NCBI GenBank assembly: GCA_900316585.1
Contig: ONDM01000006.1
Coordinates: 243,578 to 307,577 of the forward strand
Direction of reading: 5' to 3'
From: an uncultured Prevotellaceae bacterium
GTDB taxonomy: Bacteria > Bacteroidota > Bacteroidia > Bacteroidales > Bacteroidaceae
Length of the DNA stretch: 64,000 nucleotides
The position numbers and the translations under genes are program-made. Of the stretch, positions 15,094 through 23,382 are shown piece by piece. Position 1 is the first letter of the stretch. Each line of letters opens with the position of its first letter. Under the pieces are notes generated by a model. That model was given only the letters and a program-made list of their open reading frames with translations. It was not told the DNA's origin and searched no databases.

Positions 15094-15362
15094 GGATGTC
15101 ACATGTTATTCAGAATAAAGGAGATGCGCTCCTGATTTTACCGGGTCTGAATGACGGGTTTCAATGGCCAAGTGTGACAAGCAACAGGTATCATGTGTTT
15201 TTAGTTTAGGTATTATTTGAAGGTTGAGGAGATGTTCTTCAGAAACCAAGCTCACCTAGGATAGAAGGCTAATTGTAAAGTTTAATGATGGTTTTTTAAA
15301 AGAACGTTTGGATTAGGTGAGAGCATCCCAGACTTGTCGTCGTGCAAGTCTGGGATTTTTTA
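15094..15362 (+). ncRNA. Predicted structured small RNA, ~270 nt
   Basis: Bounded by a consensus promoter (15058-15088) and a 12-bp terminator hairpin with a T run (15325-15362). Inside are nested complementary segments: GTCACA (15098-15103) with TGTGAC (15173-15178); ATTCAGA (15108-15114) with TCTGAAT (15146-15152); AGGAG/CTCCT (15119-15133); and CTCACCTA (15251-15258) with TAGGTGAG (15314-15321). No open frame of useful length. The next gene downstream is on the other strand, so it is not a leader or riboswitch. I see no tmRNA, RNase P or SRP RNA signature; a 6S-like RNA cannot be excluded. Confidence 0.6.
15325..15362 (+). terminator. Rho-independent terminator of the ncRNA
   Basis: A perfect 12-bp stem (ATCCCAGACTTG / CAAGTCTGGGAT), 8-nt loop and six T residues. 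The T run is on the plus strand only, so it serves transcription from the left. Confidence 0.9.
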
Positions 15363-15365
15363 TGG

Positions 15366-16085
15366 TTATTGTACCTGGCGTTCCTGGATGCTCTTGCCTG
15401 AGCCCCATGCGTCGCCAACCTTGCCGCCTACTACGCGGTAGCTGTTCTGTGCGGAGTCATAGATCACTGGCTGGAGCTTGCTCAGGTCGATGCGGCCTTC
15501 TGCGTCCAGAATGCTCTCGTCGGCACTCATGTTCACTACTTCGCCCACGATGTGTGCACCGCCGTTGTCATCGTCGTCTATGGTCACTGCCACGCACTCC
15601 AGGGTGAGCTTGTACTCTGGGATGATAGGAGCATCTACGTTAGGGCTAGGAATAGCGGTGAATCCGGCACGTGCTATCTTGTCGGGCACATCGTTGCCTG
15701 AAACAATGCCGAAGTAGTCGCTCTGAGCAATGTCGTCCTTGGTGGCAAAGCTGATGGTGAAGGCTTTCTTCAGGCGGATGTTGTCTGTTGTCTTGTGTGC
15801 AGAGAGGTTCAGGGCAATGTGCTTAGGTCCGCACTGTCCGCCCCATGCTGCCATCATCACGTCGGGGTTCTTGTTCTCGTCCCAGGTTGCTATCATGATA
15901 GCTGGAAGTGGGGTGATCACGGTCTGTGTAGCGAAGTTCTTGCGTCCTTCTACTGGCTTTACTTCTATCTTGGCTGGTGCCAGGGTTTCTGGAGCTGCCG
16001 GCTCCTCTGCGGGCTGCTGCTGGTTGCTGCAGGCTGCAAAAAGGCCTGTGAGCAGGAGCACGGATACATACTTGAACATTTTCAT
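15366..16085 (-). CDS. Flavin reductase-like lipoprotein
   Basis: A 239-residue protein. Lipoprotein signal MKMFKYVSVLLLTGLFAACS, then a proline/glutamate-rich linker (~24-45) and a flavin-reductase-like (flavoredoxin, split-barrel FMN-binding) domain: VITPLPAIMIATWDENKNPDVMMAAW, LNLSAHKTTDNIRLKKAFTI, and GIVSGNDVPDKIARAGF. Related cytosolic proteins bind FMN and reduce flavin or ferric substrates. An envelope-anchored form implies an extracytoplasmic flavin reaction. Last gene of an operon with AraC and DUF389 (39 nt spacing). Confidence 0.82.
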   Translation of the reverse strand: MKMFKYVSVLLLTGLFAACSNQQQPAEEPAAPETLAPAKIEVKPVEGRKNFATQTVITPLPAIMIATWDENKNPDVMMAAWGGQCGPKHIALNLSAHKTTDNIRLKKAFTISFATKDDIAQSDYFGIVSGNDVPDKIARAGFTAIPSPNVDAPIIPEYKLTLECVAVTIDDDDNGGAHIVGEVVNMSADESILDAEGRIDLSKLQPVIYDSAQNSYRVVGGKVGDAWGSGKSIQERQVQ

Positions 16086-16124
16086 ACTATTTGTTATTTA
16101 GTGTTTATATTATGGTTCGTTTAG

Positions 16125-17468
16125 TCATCGGGCATGGTCGGTGATGAGGCGGAGGCTGTCGGTCTGGGCTTTCTCTTTTAGCCACAGGCGGAGTTTCTCC
16201 AGTTCCTGAGGCTCCATCTTCTTTTTTTCCAGGAAGACTTGTGCGGTCACGTACTGATGTGTGGCCGTGCTGTCGGTACTGGTCTCCAGGGTAGGGATAA
16301 GGCTCAAGGTCTTCACCTGAGGGAAGAGGATGCGGAGCTCGCGGTGTAGGCTCAAGGTAAGCTGCTCGTACTTCTGGTAGCTCTCCAGTTTGTTGCTGAG
16401 CTCTTCATTCTCCAGCTGGATTTTCTCCAGGTGAAGCAGGTGCTCCTGTCCCATGAGGGTGGCGCTGTGGAGCTTGCTTTCCAGGATACGCATGCGCTCG
16501 TATTCGGTGCCTTGTATCACTTCCAGCTTATAGCCTTTGAGGGAGGGGTAGAGTGCCAGGTTCCGGGCAGCGCTGTCTATACGTTCCTGGTCTATCTCCG
16601 GGCCCATGAGGTGTACGGTGATGGAGTTGTCGTCCTCTACCTGGCTGGCCAGCACCAGGGTGCCTTCCCAGTTCAGATGGTCGCGCACGAAGTGGTTCAC
16701 CTGGGAGTTCATATAGGTCTTTTGCAGGATGCGGTAGGTCATGATGCCTGCTGGAATCATGGTGAGGATGACTATGCCCCAGATGATGCGGTACACCATG
16801 CGTTCTTTCTTCTTGTCCAGGAACTCTATCTGCTTGAAGTGCAGGAGCTTTACCCCGATGAATGTGGCCAGGGCGATGAACACGCTGTTGATGAAATACA
16901 GGAAGAAGGCTCCGAAGAAGAACTTCCAGTTGGCGTGTGCCAGTCCGTAGCCTGCGGTGCAGAGGGGTGGCATGAGGGCCGTGGCGATGGCTACTCCGGG
17001 GATGACATTTCCCTTGTCCTTGATGCTCAGGGCCACGATGCCGGCTGCTCCACCCATGAAGGCGATGAGCACGTCGAAGAGTGTGGGTGAGATGCGGGCC
17101 AGCAGTTCAGATCCGGCTTCCTGGAAGGGGGAGACAAGGAAGAACAGGCAGGCGGTGAGGATGCTCAGCAGGGTAGCTACAGCCAGGTGGGTAAAGGCCC
17201 TCCGGAGCAGGTCCAGGTCGTTGGTACCGATGGCCAGTCCCATGGCGATGATGGGTCCCATGAGAGGGGAGATGAGCATGGCACCGATGATGACGGCCGT
17301 GGAGTTCACGTTGAGTCCCAGGGAGGCCATGAAGGTTGCGAAGATGAGAATCCAGAGCGATGCGCCCCGGAAGCTGGCGTTGGCCTTGATGCGCTGCACG
17401 GTCTCGTGTTGGCTGTCCAGGTCATGCCGCATGTAGAAATGATCCTTGATGCGTTCTATCAGTTTCAT
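16125..17468 (-). CDS. DUF389 membrane protein
   Basis: A 447-residue protein of the DUF389 (TIGR00341-like) family. The first ~220 residues hold about six membrane helices with the family signatures MASLGLNVNSTAVIIGAMLI, SPLMGPIIAMGLAIGTND and GVAIATALMPPLCTAGYGLA. The C-terminal half is a soluble, partly coiled-coil region (~ELESKLHSATLMGQEHLLHLEK). Function is unknown for the family; a transport role is often guessed. It follows the AraC gene by 4 nt. Confidence 0.88.
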   Translation of the reverse strand: MKLIERIKDHFYMRHDLDSQHETVQRIKANASFRGASLWILIFATFMASLGLNVNSTAVIIGAMLISPLMGPIIAMGLAIGTNDLDLLRRAFTHLAVATLLSILTACLFFLVSPFQEAGSELLARISPTLFDVLIAFMGGAAGIVALSIKDKGNVIPGVAIATALMPPLCTAGYGLAHANWKFFFGAFFLYFINSVFIALATFIGVKLLHFKQIEFLDKKKERMVYRIIWGIVILTMIPAGIMTYRILQKTYMNSQVNHFVRDHLNWEGTLVLASQVEDDNSITVHLMGPEIDQERIDSAARNLALYPSLKGYKLEVIQGTEYERMRILESKLHSATLMGQEHLLHLEKIQLENEELSNKLESYQKYEQLTLSLHRELRILFPQVKTLSLIPTLETSTDSTATHQYVTAQVFLEKKKMEPQELEKLRLWLKEKAQTDSLRLITDHAR

Positions 17469-17472
17469 GGCT

Positions 17473-18348
17473 TCAGAATTTCATGGGTGAGGTGCCCACA
17501 ACCTGCCGGAAATAGCGGCAGAAGAAGGAACTGGTAGGGAAGTTCAGGGCATCGGCCACCTGGTTCACGGTATATTGCTTGGTGCGGAGCATGGCCTTGG
17601 CTTCCAGGATGACATAGTCCCGGATAAGGTCGCCTGGCTTGCGTCCACTATATTCCTTGATGATTTTCCCCAGGTACTTGGGGGTGATGAAGAGCTGCTC
17701 GGCATAGTAGTTCACTTCGCGGTGCTGCTTGTAGTTCTTACGCACCAGTGCGATGTAGTCGTGGAAAATCTGTTCGGCACGGCTCTGCACGGGTTGCAGT
17801 TTGGTGTTGATGTTGTTCATCAGCAGACTGGTCATGGTGATGAGTATGCCCTTGATGGCCATGTCCAGGCACCGGTAGTCTTTCATGTGGATCCACTCGC
17901 AGAGCAGGTGGTAATGCCTGATAAAGAGGTCCATGTGGGTCTTAGGCATGTGAATAGTATGCTCTCCTTTGATGAGGCTCTGCCGGAAGTGGGCATGCTC
18001 ATCGGTCTCCAGATAGTCCACAGGGTCTTCTTCGGAAATACAGAAGAGGAGCACCCGGCTGCCGGGTTTGAAGTTGTGCCGGCTGATGATGGCACCGGTG
18101 ACCAGAATGTCGATGTCACCGGGGTGAAGGGTGTAATCTTCCAGGTTAGCTGAAATCTGTACTTCTCCCTCACAGCAGATGGTGACCAGAGTGAACTGGA
18201 GCTTGAGAGGGAAGATACTTTCGGAGAAGTTTATGCATTTTGACTTGCCGTCCAGGTTGTCATAGACCAGCAGGTGCTTCCTGTAGGCCACGCTCACCTC
18301 TTCGGTGGGCATCATGCGAAAGGATACTTCAGGGATGTATTGGTTCAT
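17473..18348 (-). CDS. AraC-family transcriptional regulator
   Basis: A 291-residue regulator with an N-terminal sensing domain (~1-180) and a C-terminal AraC HTH domain (NYYAEQLFITPKYLGKIIKE, later QVADALNFPTSSFFCRYFRQ). First gene of an apparent operon with DUF389 and the flavin-reductase lipoprotein; since it leads the operon it may autoregulate all three. A -7 box (TACCTTTG, complement of 18368-18375) lies 20 nt upstream of the ATG. Confidence 0.87.
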   Translation of the reverse strand: MNQYIPEVSFRMMPTEEVSVAYRKHLLVYDNLDGKSKCINFSESIFPLKLQFTLVTICCEGEVQISANLEDYTLHPGDIDILVTGAIISRHNFKPGSRVLLFCISEEDPVDYLETDEHAHFRQSLIKGEHTIHMPKTHMDLFIRHYHLLCEWIHMKDYRCLDMAIKGILITMTSLLMNNINTKLQPVQSRAEQIFHDYIALVRKNYKQHREVNYYAEQLFITPKYLGKIIKEYSGRKPGDLIRDYVILEAKAMLRTKQYTVNQVADALNFPTSSFFCRYFRQVVGTSPMKF

Positions 18349-18367
18349 ATTATTGTCAATTTGGTTT

Positions 18368-18375
18368 CAAAGGTA
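18368..18375 (-). promoter_or_regulatory. -7 box of the AraC-DUF389 operon
   Basis: TACCTTTG on the minus strand, 20 nt before the AraC start. It is divergent from the cardiolipin synthase promoter. Confidence 0.5.
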
Positions 18376-18509
18376 GTGAAATGTGGTGTAAATTACGTTC
18401 TTTTTTTCGCAAAAATTTCTAAAAAAGGAAAAAAGGAACATTTCAGGGCTTTTTCGGAAGCTAGACTGAAAAAAAGGGAGTTGGTTTCTTGGTTTTGGGG
18501 AAAATTCTA

Positions 18510-18517
18510 TATCTTTG
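18510..18517 (+). promoter_or_regulatory. -7 box of the cardiolipin synthase gene
   Basis: TATCTTTG followed by CG, 26 nt upstream of the ATG at 18544. A TTG at 18489-18491 gives an 18-nt spacer. Confidence 0.6.
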
Positions 18518-18543
18518 CGTGAAAGACACATCCTTAGCTTGTT

Positions 18544-19938
18544 ATGTTCCCACTTTGGCTGAATATCGTCATCTTGCTTGTGGCTATCCACCTTACTTTG
18601 GTGGTGCTCATGGAACACCGGCGTCCTACTACGGCGCTGGCGTGGATTCTGGTGCTGGTGCTGCTTCCGGTAGTGGGCATCGTGATGTATTACCTGTTCG
18701 GGGTATCTGTGCGCAACAAGCACTTGATAGACCGGAGCAAGTTCGTGGAGCTGAAGATGCACACGGCTCCGTATGAGAAGAAGGGGGTGAGCGGGTACTC
18801 CCAGCTTATCCCTATGATGCTGAACGTGAACCATTCTTATCCCACCTGGGGCAATGACTTGAAGGTATATACGCTGTTCCAGGATATGCTAGACGACTTG
18901 AAGGCGGACATGGAGCGAGCCCGGCATCATATTCACTTCGAGTTCTTCAAGATAGAGAGCGATGAAGTGGGCAGGGACATTTCCGAAGTGCTTATCCGAA
19001 AGGCCCAGGAGGGGGTGGAGGTGCGTGTGATGTACGATGCTGCAGCCTGCTGGCTGGTGCCTCCTCATTTCTACCGTAGGCTGAGTAATGGGGGTGTGAA
19101 GGTGGAGGCTTTCAGTCCTATCTTCCCGATTCTCTCTCCGTTTGCCAACTACCGGAATCACCGGAAGATTGTGGTAGTGGATGGCAAGGTGGGCTATACG
19201 GGGGGCATGAACATTGCGGAGCGGTACCTCAAGGGTATCAGTTCGGGAATATGGAGGGACACGCACATGCGTATCACGGGACCTGCCGTGACGGAACTGC
19301 AGACGGCTTTTCTGGGCGACTGGTTCCTGACGAGCAAGGAGTGGATAAGCAGTGAGGTGTACTACCCGGCACAGCGGTGCAACGGCAACAAGCTGATGCA
19401 GGTGGTCATCTCGAACCCTACCTCGCAGTGGAGGGTGATGGATCTCTCGCTCTCGGAGATGATTTCGGCTGCACAGGAGTATGTCTATCTGCAGACACCT
19501 TACTTTGTGCCTTCGGATGCCATCCGAAAATCGCTCTACGGAGCGGCGTGGGCCGGTGTGGATGTGCGGCTCATGATTCCTGCCAAGCCAGATGTGGGCA
19601 TGCTGGTTTCCAATGCTTCAAAATGGTACCTGCAGCAGATGATGGAGGCCGGGGTACGGGTGTTCCTGTACGACAAGGGGTTCTTGCATGCCAAAACGGT
19701 AGTGAGCGACGACAGGGTGGTGAGCATCGGAAGTGTGAACATAGACAACAGGAGCGTGACACAATCGTTCGAGATCAATACGTTTACCTATGACCAGGAG
19801 TTTGCCCGTGAGCAACGGGAGGTGTTCCTGCACGATATGGAGTCCTGCCATGAGCTGGACCTGAACTCGTGGATGGAACGACCTTACTTCCAACGGTTCA
19901 AGGAGTCGGTGGCCCGGTTGTTCGCCCCGCTTTTATAA
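18544..19938 (+). CDS. cls: Cardiolipin synthase (phospholipase D family)
   Basis: A 464-residue inner-membrane enzyme that joins two phosphatidylglycerol molecules into cardiolipin. Two N-terminal membrane segments (residues ~3-22 and ~34-55) are followed by two PLD domains, each with an HKD motif: NHRKIVVVDGKVGYTGG in the first and HAKTVVSDDRVVSIGSVNID in the second. Length and domain order are normal for ClsA-type enzymes. Single gene with its own promoter (18510) and a terminator at 19952-19980. Confidence 0.93.
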   Translation: MFPLWLNIVILLVAIHLTLVVLMEHRRPTTALAWILVLVLLPVVGIVMYYLFGVSVRNKHLIDRSKFVELKMHTAPYEKKGVSGYSQLIPMMLNVNHSYPTWGNDLKVYTLFQDMLDDLKADMERARHHIHFEFFKIESDEVGRDISEVLIRKAQEGVEVRVMYDAAACWLVPPHFYRRLSNGGVKVEAFSPIFPILSPFANYRNHRKIVVVDGKVGYTGGMNIAERYLKGISSGIWRDTHMRITGPAVTELQTAFLGDWFLTSKEWISSEVYYPAQRCNGNKLMQVVISNPTSQWRVMDLSLSEMISAAQEYVYLQTPYFVPSDAIRKSLYGAAWAGVDVRLMIPAKPDVGMLVSNASKWYLQQMMEAGVRVFLYDKGFLHAKTVVSDDRVVSIGSVNIDNRSVTQSFEINTFTYDQEFAREQREVFLHDMESCHELDLNSWMERPYFQRFKESVARLFAPLL

Positions 19939-19951
19939 TAAGGAAAAAAAG

Positions 19952-19980
19952 AAAGGCCCTCCAGTAACGGAGAGCCTTTT
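19952..19980. terminator. Bidirectional terminator between cls and carB
   Basis: Stem AAAGGC-CTCC / GGAG-GCCTTT with one mismatch, flanked by T runs on the plus strand and A runs to the left. It serves the convergent cls and carB genes. Confidence 0.75.
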
Positions 19981-19997
19981 CTTATGTAGGTTAGGGA

Positions 19998-22900
19998 TTA
20001 TTCAAATTCCTGCCAACTCTTGATCTGAAGGTCTTCCTGACCCATGAGGCAGAAGGCCTCAATGAAGGCACTTGCCAGACGGGCATTGGTAATCAACGGA
20101 ATGTTGTGGTCGATAGCTCCACGGCGAATCTTGTAGCCGTTGGTAAGCTCACGCTTAGAGTGGTTCTTCGGAATGTTCACGATGAGGTCGAACCGGTGAT
20201 CGTGAATCATGTTCATGACATTCTCATTCGGTGAATCCACTTCATCAGGCCATGCCACTGCGGTAGCCTTCGCTCCGTTCTCGTTCAGGTAACGTGCAGT
20301 TCCTTCAGAAGCATAGACAGTGTAGCCTGCCTTCATCAGTGCTACGGCAGCATCGAGCAAGGCAGCCTTTTCCTTGGCACCACCGCTGGAAATCATAATG
20401 CCCTTGTCCTTGGAAGGAATCTTGTAGCCGGTAGCAATCATGGAGTCGAGCAGAGCCTCTTCAAGAGTGTCGCCTATACAACCTACCTCACCGGTAGAAC
20501 TCATGTCCACACCCAGGATTGGGTCGGCATTCTGCAGACGGGCGAAGGAGAACTGAGAGCACTTCACACCGATGCGGTCGATGTCGAATTCAGACTTGTC
20601 CGGACGGGTATATGGTGCATCCAGCATGATGCGGGTAGCGGTCTCGATGAAGTTGCGTTTCAGTACCTTGGATACGAATGGGAAGGAGCGGCTGGCACGG
20701 AGGTTGCACTCGATGACCTTGATGTCGCGTCCCTTAGCCAGGTATTGGATGTTGAACGGACCGGATATGTTCAGTTCCTTGGCGATGGCACGGGAAATCT
20801 TCTTGATTTGGCGTACTTGTGCGAAGCTGATGTTCTGTGCCGGGAATACCATGGTAGCATCACCAGAGTGAACGCCGGCAAACTCTACATGCTCGGAGAT
20901 GGCATATTCCACTACCTCACCGTTCTGTGCCACAGCATCGAACTCTACCTCGTTGGTCTCCTGCATGAACTGGGAGATAACCACTGGGAATTCCTTACTT
21001 ACCTCGCTGGCAAGCTGGAGGAAGCGGTGCAGTTCATCATAGTCGTAGCACACGTTCATGGCAGCACCGGAGAGCACATAGCTAGGACGTACCAGTACCG
21101 GGAAGCCTACGCGGTCCACGAATGCCTTCACATCTTCCATGGAAGTGAGGGCGCTCCATTTAGGCTGGTCGATGCCCAGCTTATCCAGCATGGCACTGAA
21201 CTTGCCACGGTTCTCGGCACGGTCGATGGATACAGGGCTGGTTCCCAAGATAGGCACACCCTGGCGGTAAAGCTTCATAGCCAAGTTGTTCGGTATCTGT
21301 CCGCCCACGCTGACAATGACACCGCGTGGGTTCTCCAGGTCGATGACGTCGAGCACGCGCTCGAAGGAAAGTTCATCGAAGTAGAGGTGGTCGCACATGT
21401 CGTAGTCGGTGGATACGGTCTCCGGGTTATAGTTGATCATGATGCTCTTGTAACCTAGCTTACGTGCCGTGTTGATGGCATTTACGGAGCACCAGTCGAA
21501 CTCAACGGAAGAACCGATGCGGTAAGCGCCGGAACCCAGTACGATGACTGACTTCTCATTGGTGTAGTAATTGATATCATGACCTTCTACAGCGTATGTC
21601 ATGTAGAGGTAGTTGGTCAGTTCTGGATGCTCGCTGGCTACGGTAGGGATACGTTTCACAGCTGGCAGGATACCCAGTTTCTTGCGGTGTGCGCGGACTG
21701 CCAGGTTCTCCTTCTCCATGTTTCCTGACTTTGGCTTGAGGACGAAGCGTGCAATCTGGAAATCGGAGAAGCCCCAGATCTTAGCCTGACGGAGCACGTC
21801 GGCAGGAATTTCCTCCAGTTCATTGTAGGTCTCCAGCTTGTGCTTGTAGTCCACGATGTTCTTCATGCGCTCCAGGAACCAAGGGTCAATCTTGGTGAGT
21901 TGGTAGATACGGTCCACGGTATAGCCTTCTTCCAGTGCCTGTGCAATGGCGAAGACACGCAGGTCGGTAGGATTCTCCAGTTCCTCGTCCAGATTGTCAA
22001 ACTTGGTGTGGTCATTGCCCACGAATCCGTGCATGCCCTGACCAATCATACGGAGACCTTTCTGAATCAGTTCCTCGAAACTACGTCCGATGGACATGAT
22101 TTCACCTACAGACTTCATGCTGGAACCAATCTTGCGGCTCACACCGGCAAACTTGGTCAGGTCCCAACGAGGGATCTTGCAGATGAGGTAATCCAGGGAA
22201 GGAGCCACGTATGCCGAGTTAGTAGTTCCCATCTCACCAATCTGGTCCAGGGTATAGCCCAAGGCAATCTTGGCAGCCACGAAGGCCAGTGGGTAACCCG
22301 TAGCCTTGGAAGCCAAGGCAGAAGAACGGGACAGACGGGCATTTATCTCGATGATTCGGTAGTCGTTTGTCTCAGCGTTGAAGGCGAACTGAATGTTGCA
22401 CTCGCCCACGATGTTCAAGTGGCGCACGCAACGGATGGTGATATCCTGCAGGTATTTCACCTGGTCCTCGGTGAGGGAGCAGGTAGGAGCCACTACAATG
22501 GACTCACCTGTGTGGATGCCCAGAGGGTCGAAGTTCTCCATGGAAGCCACGGTGAAGCAGTGGTCGTTCGCATCGCGGATGCACTCGAACTCGATTTCCT
22601 TCCATCCCTTGAGGCACTCTTCCACCAGCACCTGAGGTGCAAAGGTGAAGGCACTCTCTGCTATTTCTATGAAAGTCTTCTCATCGGGGCAGACACCGGA
22701 ACCCAGGCCACCCAATGCATAGGCAGAACGGATCATGATAGGGTAGCCGATGCGGCGTGCAGCTGCGATGGCATCTTCCATGGTCTCACAAGCCTGGGAT
22801 ACAGGAACCTTGAGGTCTATCTTGTTCAGCTCCTTGACGAAGAGGTCGCGGTCCTCAGTGTTCATGATGGCTTCCACGCTGGTACCCAGCACCTGTACGC

Positions 22901-23228
22901 CGTACTCCTTCAGAATACCTTTCTGGAACAGTTCGGTACCACAGTTCAGTGCAGTCTGTCCACCGAAAGCCAGCAGGATGCCGTCAGGGCGTTCCTTCTT
23001 AATAATTTCGGTAACAAAAAAGGTATTGACCGGCAAGAAATAAACTTTGTCCGCAATACCTTCACTAGTTTGAATTGTAGCAACGTTGGGGTTGACGAGC
23101 ACCGACTTGATGCCTTCCTCTCGCAGGGCTTTGAGGGCTTGACTACCAGAATAGTCGAATTCTCCTGCTTGTCCAATCTTCAGGGCGCCTGATCCAAGAA
23201 CAAGCACCTTCTTAAGCTGATTCTTCAT
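19998..23228 (-). CDS. carB: Carbamoyl-phosphate synthase large subunit
   Basis: A 1076-residue enzyme making carbamoyl phosphate for arginine and pyrimidine synthesis from glutamine-derived ammonia, bicarbonate and two ATP. Start set at MKNQLKKVLVLGSG; upstream codons lie across the promoter. The two homologous ATP-grasp halves each begin with a VLGSGxxxIG loop (SGALKIGQAGEFDYSG and SGAYRIGSSVEFDWC). The C-terminal MGS-like allosteric domain starts about residue 935 (MISSGGAKEKAALLD). The length equals that of E. coli CarB (1073). No carA is adjacent, so the small subunit must be encoded elsewhere. Confidence 0.96.
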   Translation of the reverse strand: MKNQLKKVLVLGSGALKIGQAGEFDYSGSQALKALREEGIKSVLVNPNVATIQTSEGIADKVYFLPVNTFFVTEIIKKERPDGILLAFGGQTALNCGTELFQKGILKEYGVQVLGTSVEAIMNTEDRDLFVKELNKIDLKVPVSQACETMEDAIAAARRIGYPIMIRSAYALGGLGSGVCPDEKTFIEIAESAFTFAPQVLVEECLKGWKEIEFECIRDANDHCFTVASMENFDPLGIHTGESIVVAPTCSLTEDQVKYLQDITIRCVRHLNIVGECNIQFAFNAETNDYRIIEINARLSRSSALASKATGYPLAFVAAKIALGYTLDQIGEMGTTNSAYVAPSLDYLICKIPRWDLTKFAGVSRKIGSSMKSVGEIMSIGRSFEELIQKGLRMIGQGMHGFVGNDHTKFDNLDEELENPTDLRVFAIAQALEEGYTVDRIYQLTKIDPWFLERMKNIVDYKHKLETYNELEEIPADVLRQAKIWGFSDFQIARFVLKPKSGNMEKENLAVRAHRKKLGILPAVKRIPTVASEHPELTNYLYMTYAVEGHDINYYTNEKSVIVLGSGAYRIGSSVEFDWCSVNAINTARKLGYKSIMINYNPETVSTDYDMCDHLYFDELSFERVLDVIDLENPRGVIVSVGGQIPNNLAMKLYRQGVPILGTSPVSIDRAENRGKFSAMLDKLGIDQPKWSALTSMEDVKAFVDRVGFPVLVRPSYVLSGAAMNVCYDYDELHRFLQLASEVSKEFPVVISQFMQETNEVEFDAVAQNGEVVEYAISEHVEFAGVHSGDATMVFPAQNISFAQVRQIKKISRAIAKELNISGPFNIQYLAKGRDIKVIECNLRASRSFPFVSKVLKRNFIETATRIMLDAPYTRPDKSEFDIDRIGVKCSQFSFARLQNADPILGVDMSSTGEVGCIGDTLEEALLDSMIATGYKIPSKDKGIMISSGGAKEKAALLDAAVALMKAGYTVYASEGTARYLNENGAKATAVAWPDEVDSPNENVMNMIHDHRFDLIVNIPKNHSKRELTNGYKIRRGAIDHNIPLITNARLASAFIEAFCLMGQEDLQIKSWQEFE

Positions 23229-23268
23229 TCGAAATATGTTGTTAATAAGTGATTTTTCAATATCGGCG

Positions 23269-23299
23269 CAAAGATAGTAAAAAAGTATGATGGGAACAA
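23269..23299 (-). promoter_or_regulatory. carB promoter
   Basis: TTG (complement of 23297-23299), 20-nt spacer, TATCTTTG (complement of 23269-23276); the leader to the carB ATG is about 35 nt. Confidence 0.75.
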
Positions 23300-23336
23300 A
23301 AAAGTAAGTGATTGTTTCATTAAAAAAAATAAAATT

Positions 23337-23379
23337 ATTGTCAAGTAGCTTTTTGTGGGTAAAAAAGGTACTTGACAAT
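23337..23379 (-). terminator. Terminator of the DUF4421 gene
   Basis: An 11-bp perfect stem (ATTGTCAAGTA / TACTTGACAAT) just past the stop codon, followed on the minus strand by a T-rich run. Confidence 0.75.
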
Positions 23380-23382
23380 AAA

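Larger units (their letters stand above)
14875..15365. other. Gene-free region carrying a predicted ncRNA
   Basis: No protein gene on either strand. The left third contains the LysR promoter (-7 box 14903-14910) and an A/T-rich stretch. The rest is occupied by the predicted RNA gene at 15094-15362 with its own promoter and terminator. Confidence 0.65.

Noticed and set aside
15094..15362. Riboswitch or leader for the flavin-reductase gene
   Set aside because: The structured RNA is on the plus strand and ends in a terminator before a minus-strand gene, so it cannot be the leader of that gene.
21840..23192. 450-codon plus-strand frame opposite carB
   Set aside because: It is the antisense shadow of the highly conserved carB coding sequence, with composition typical of such shadows.
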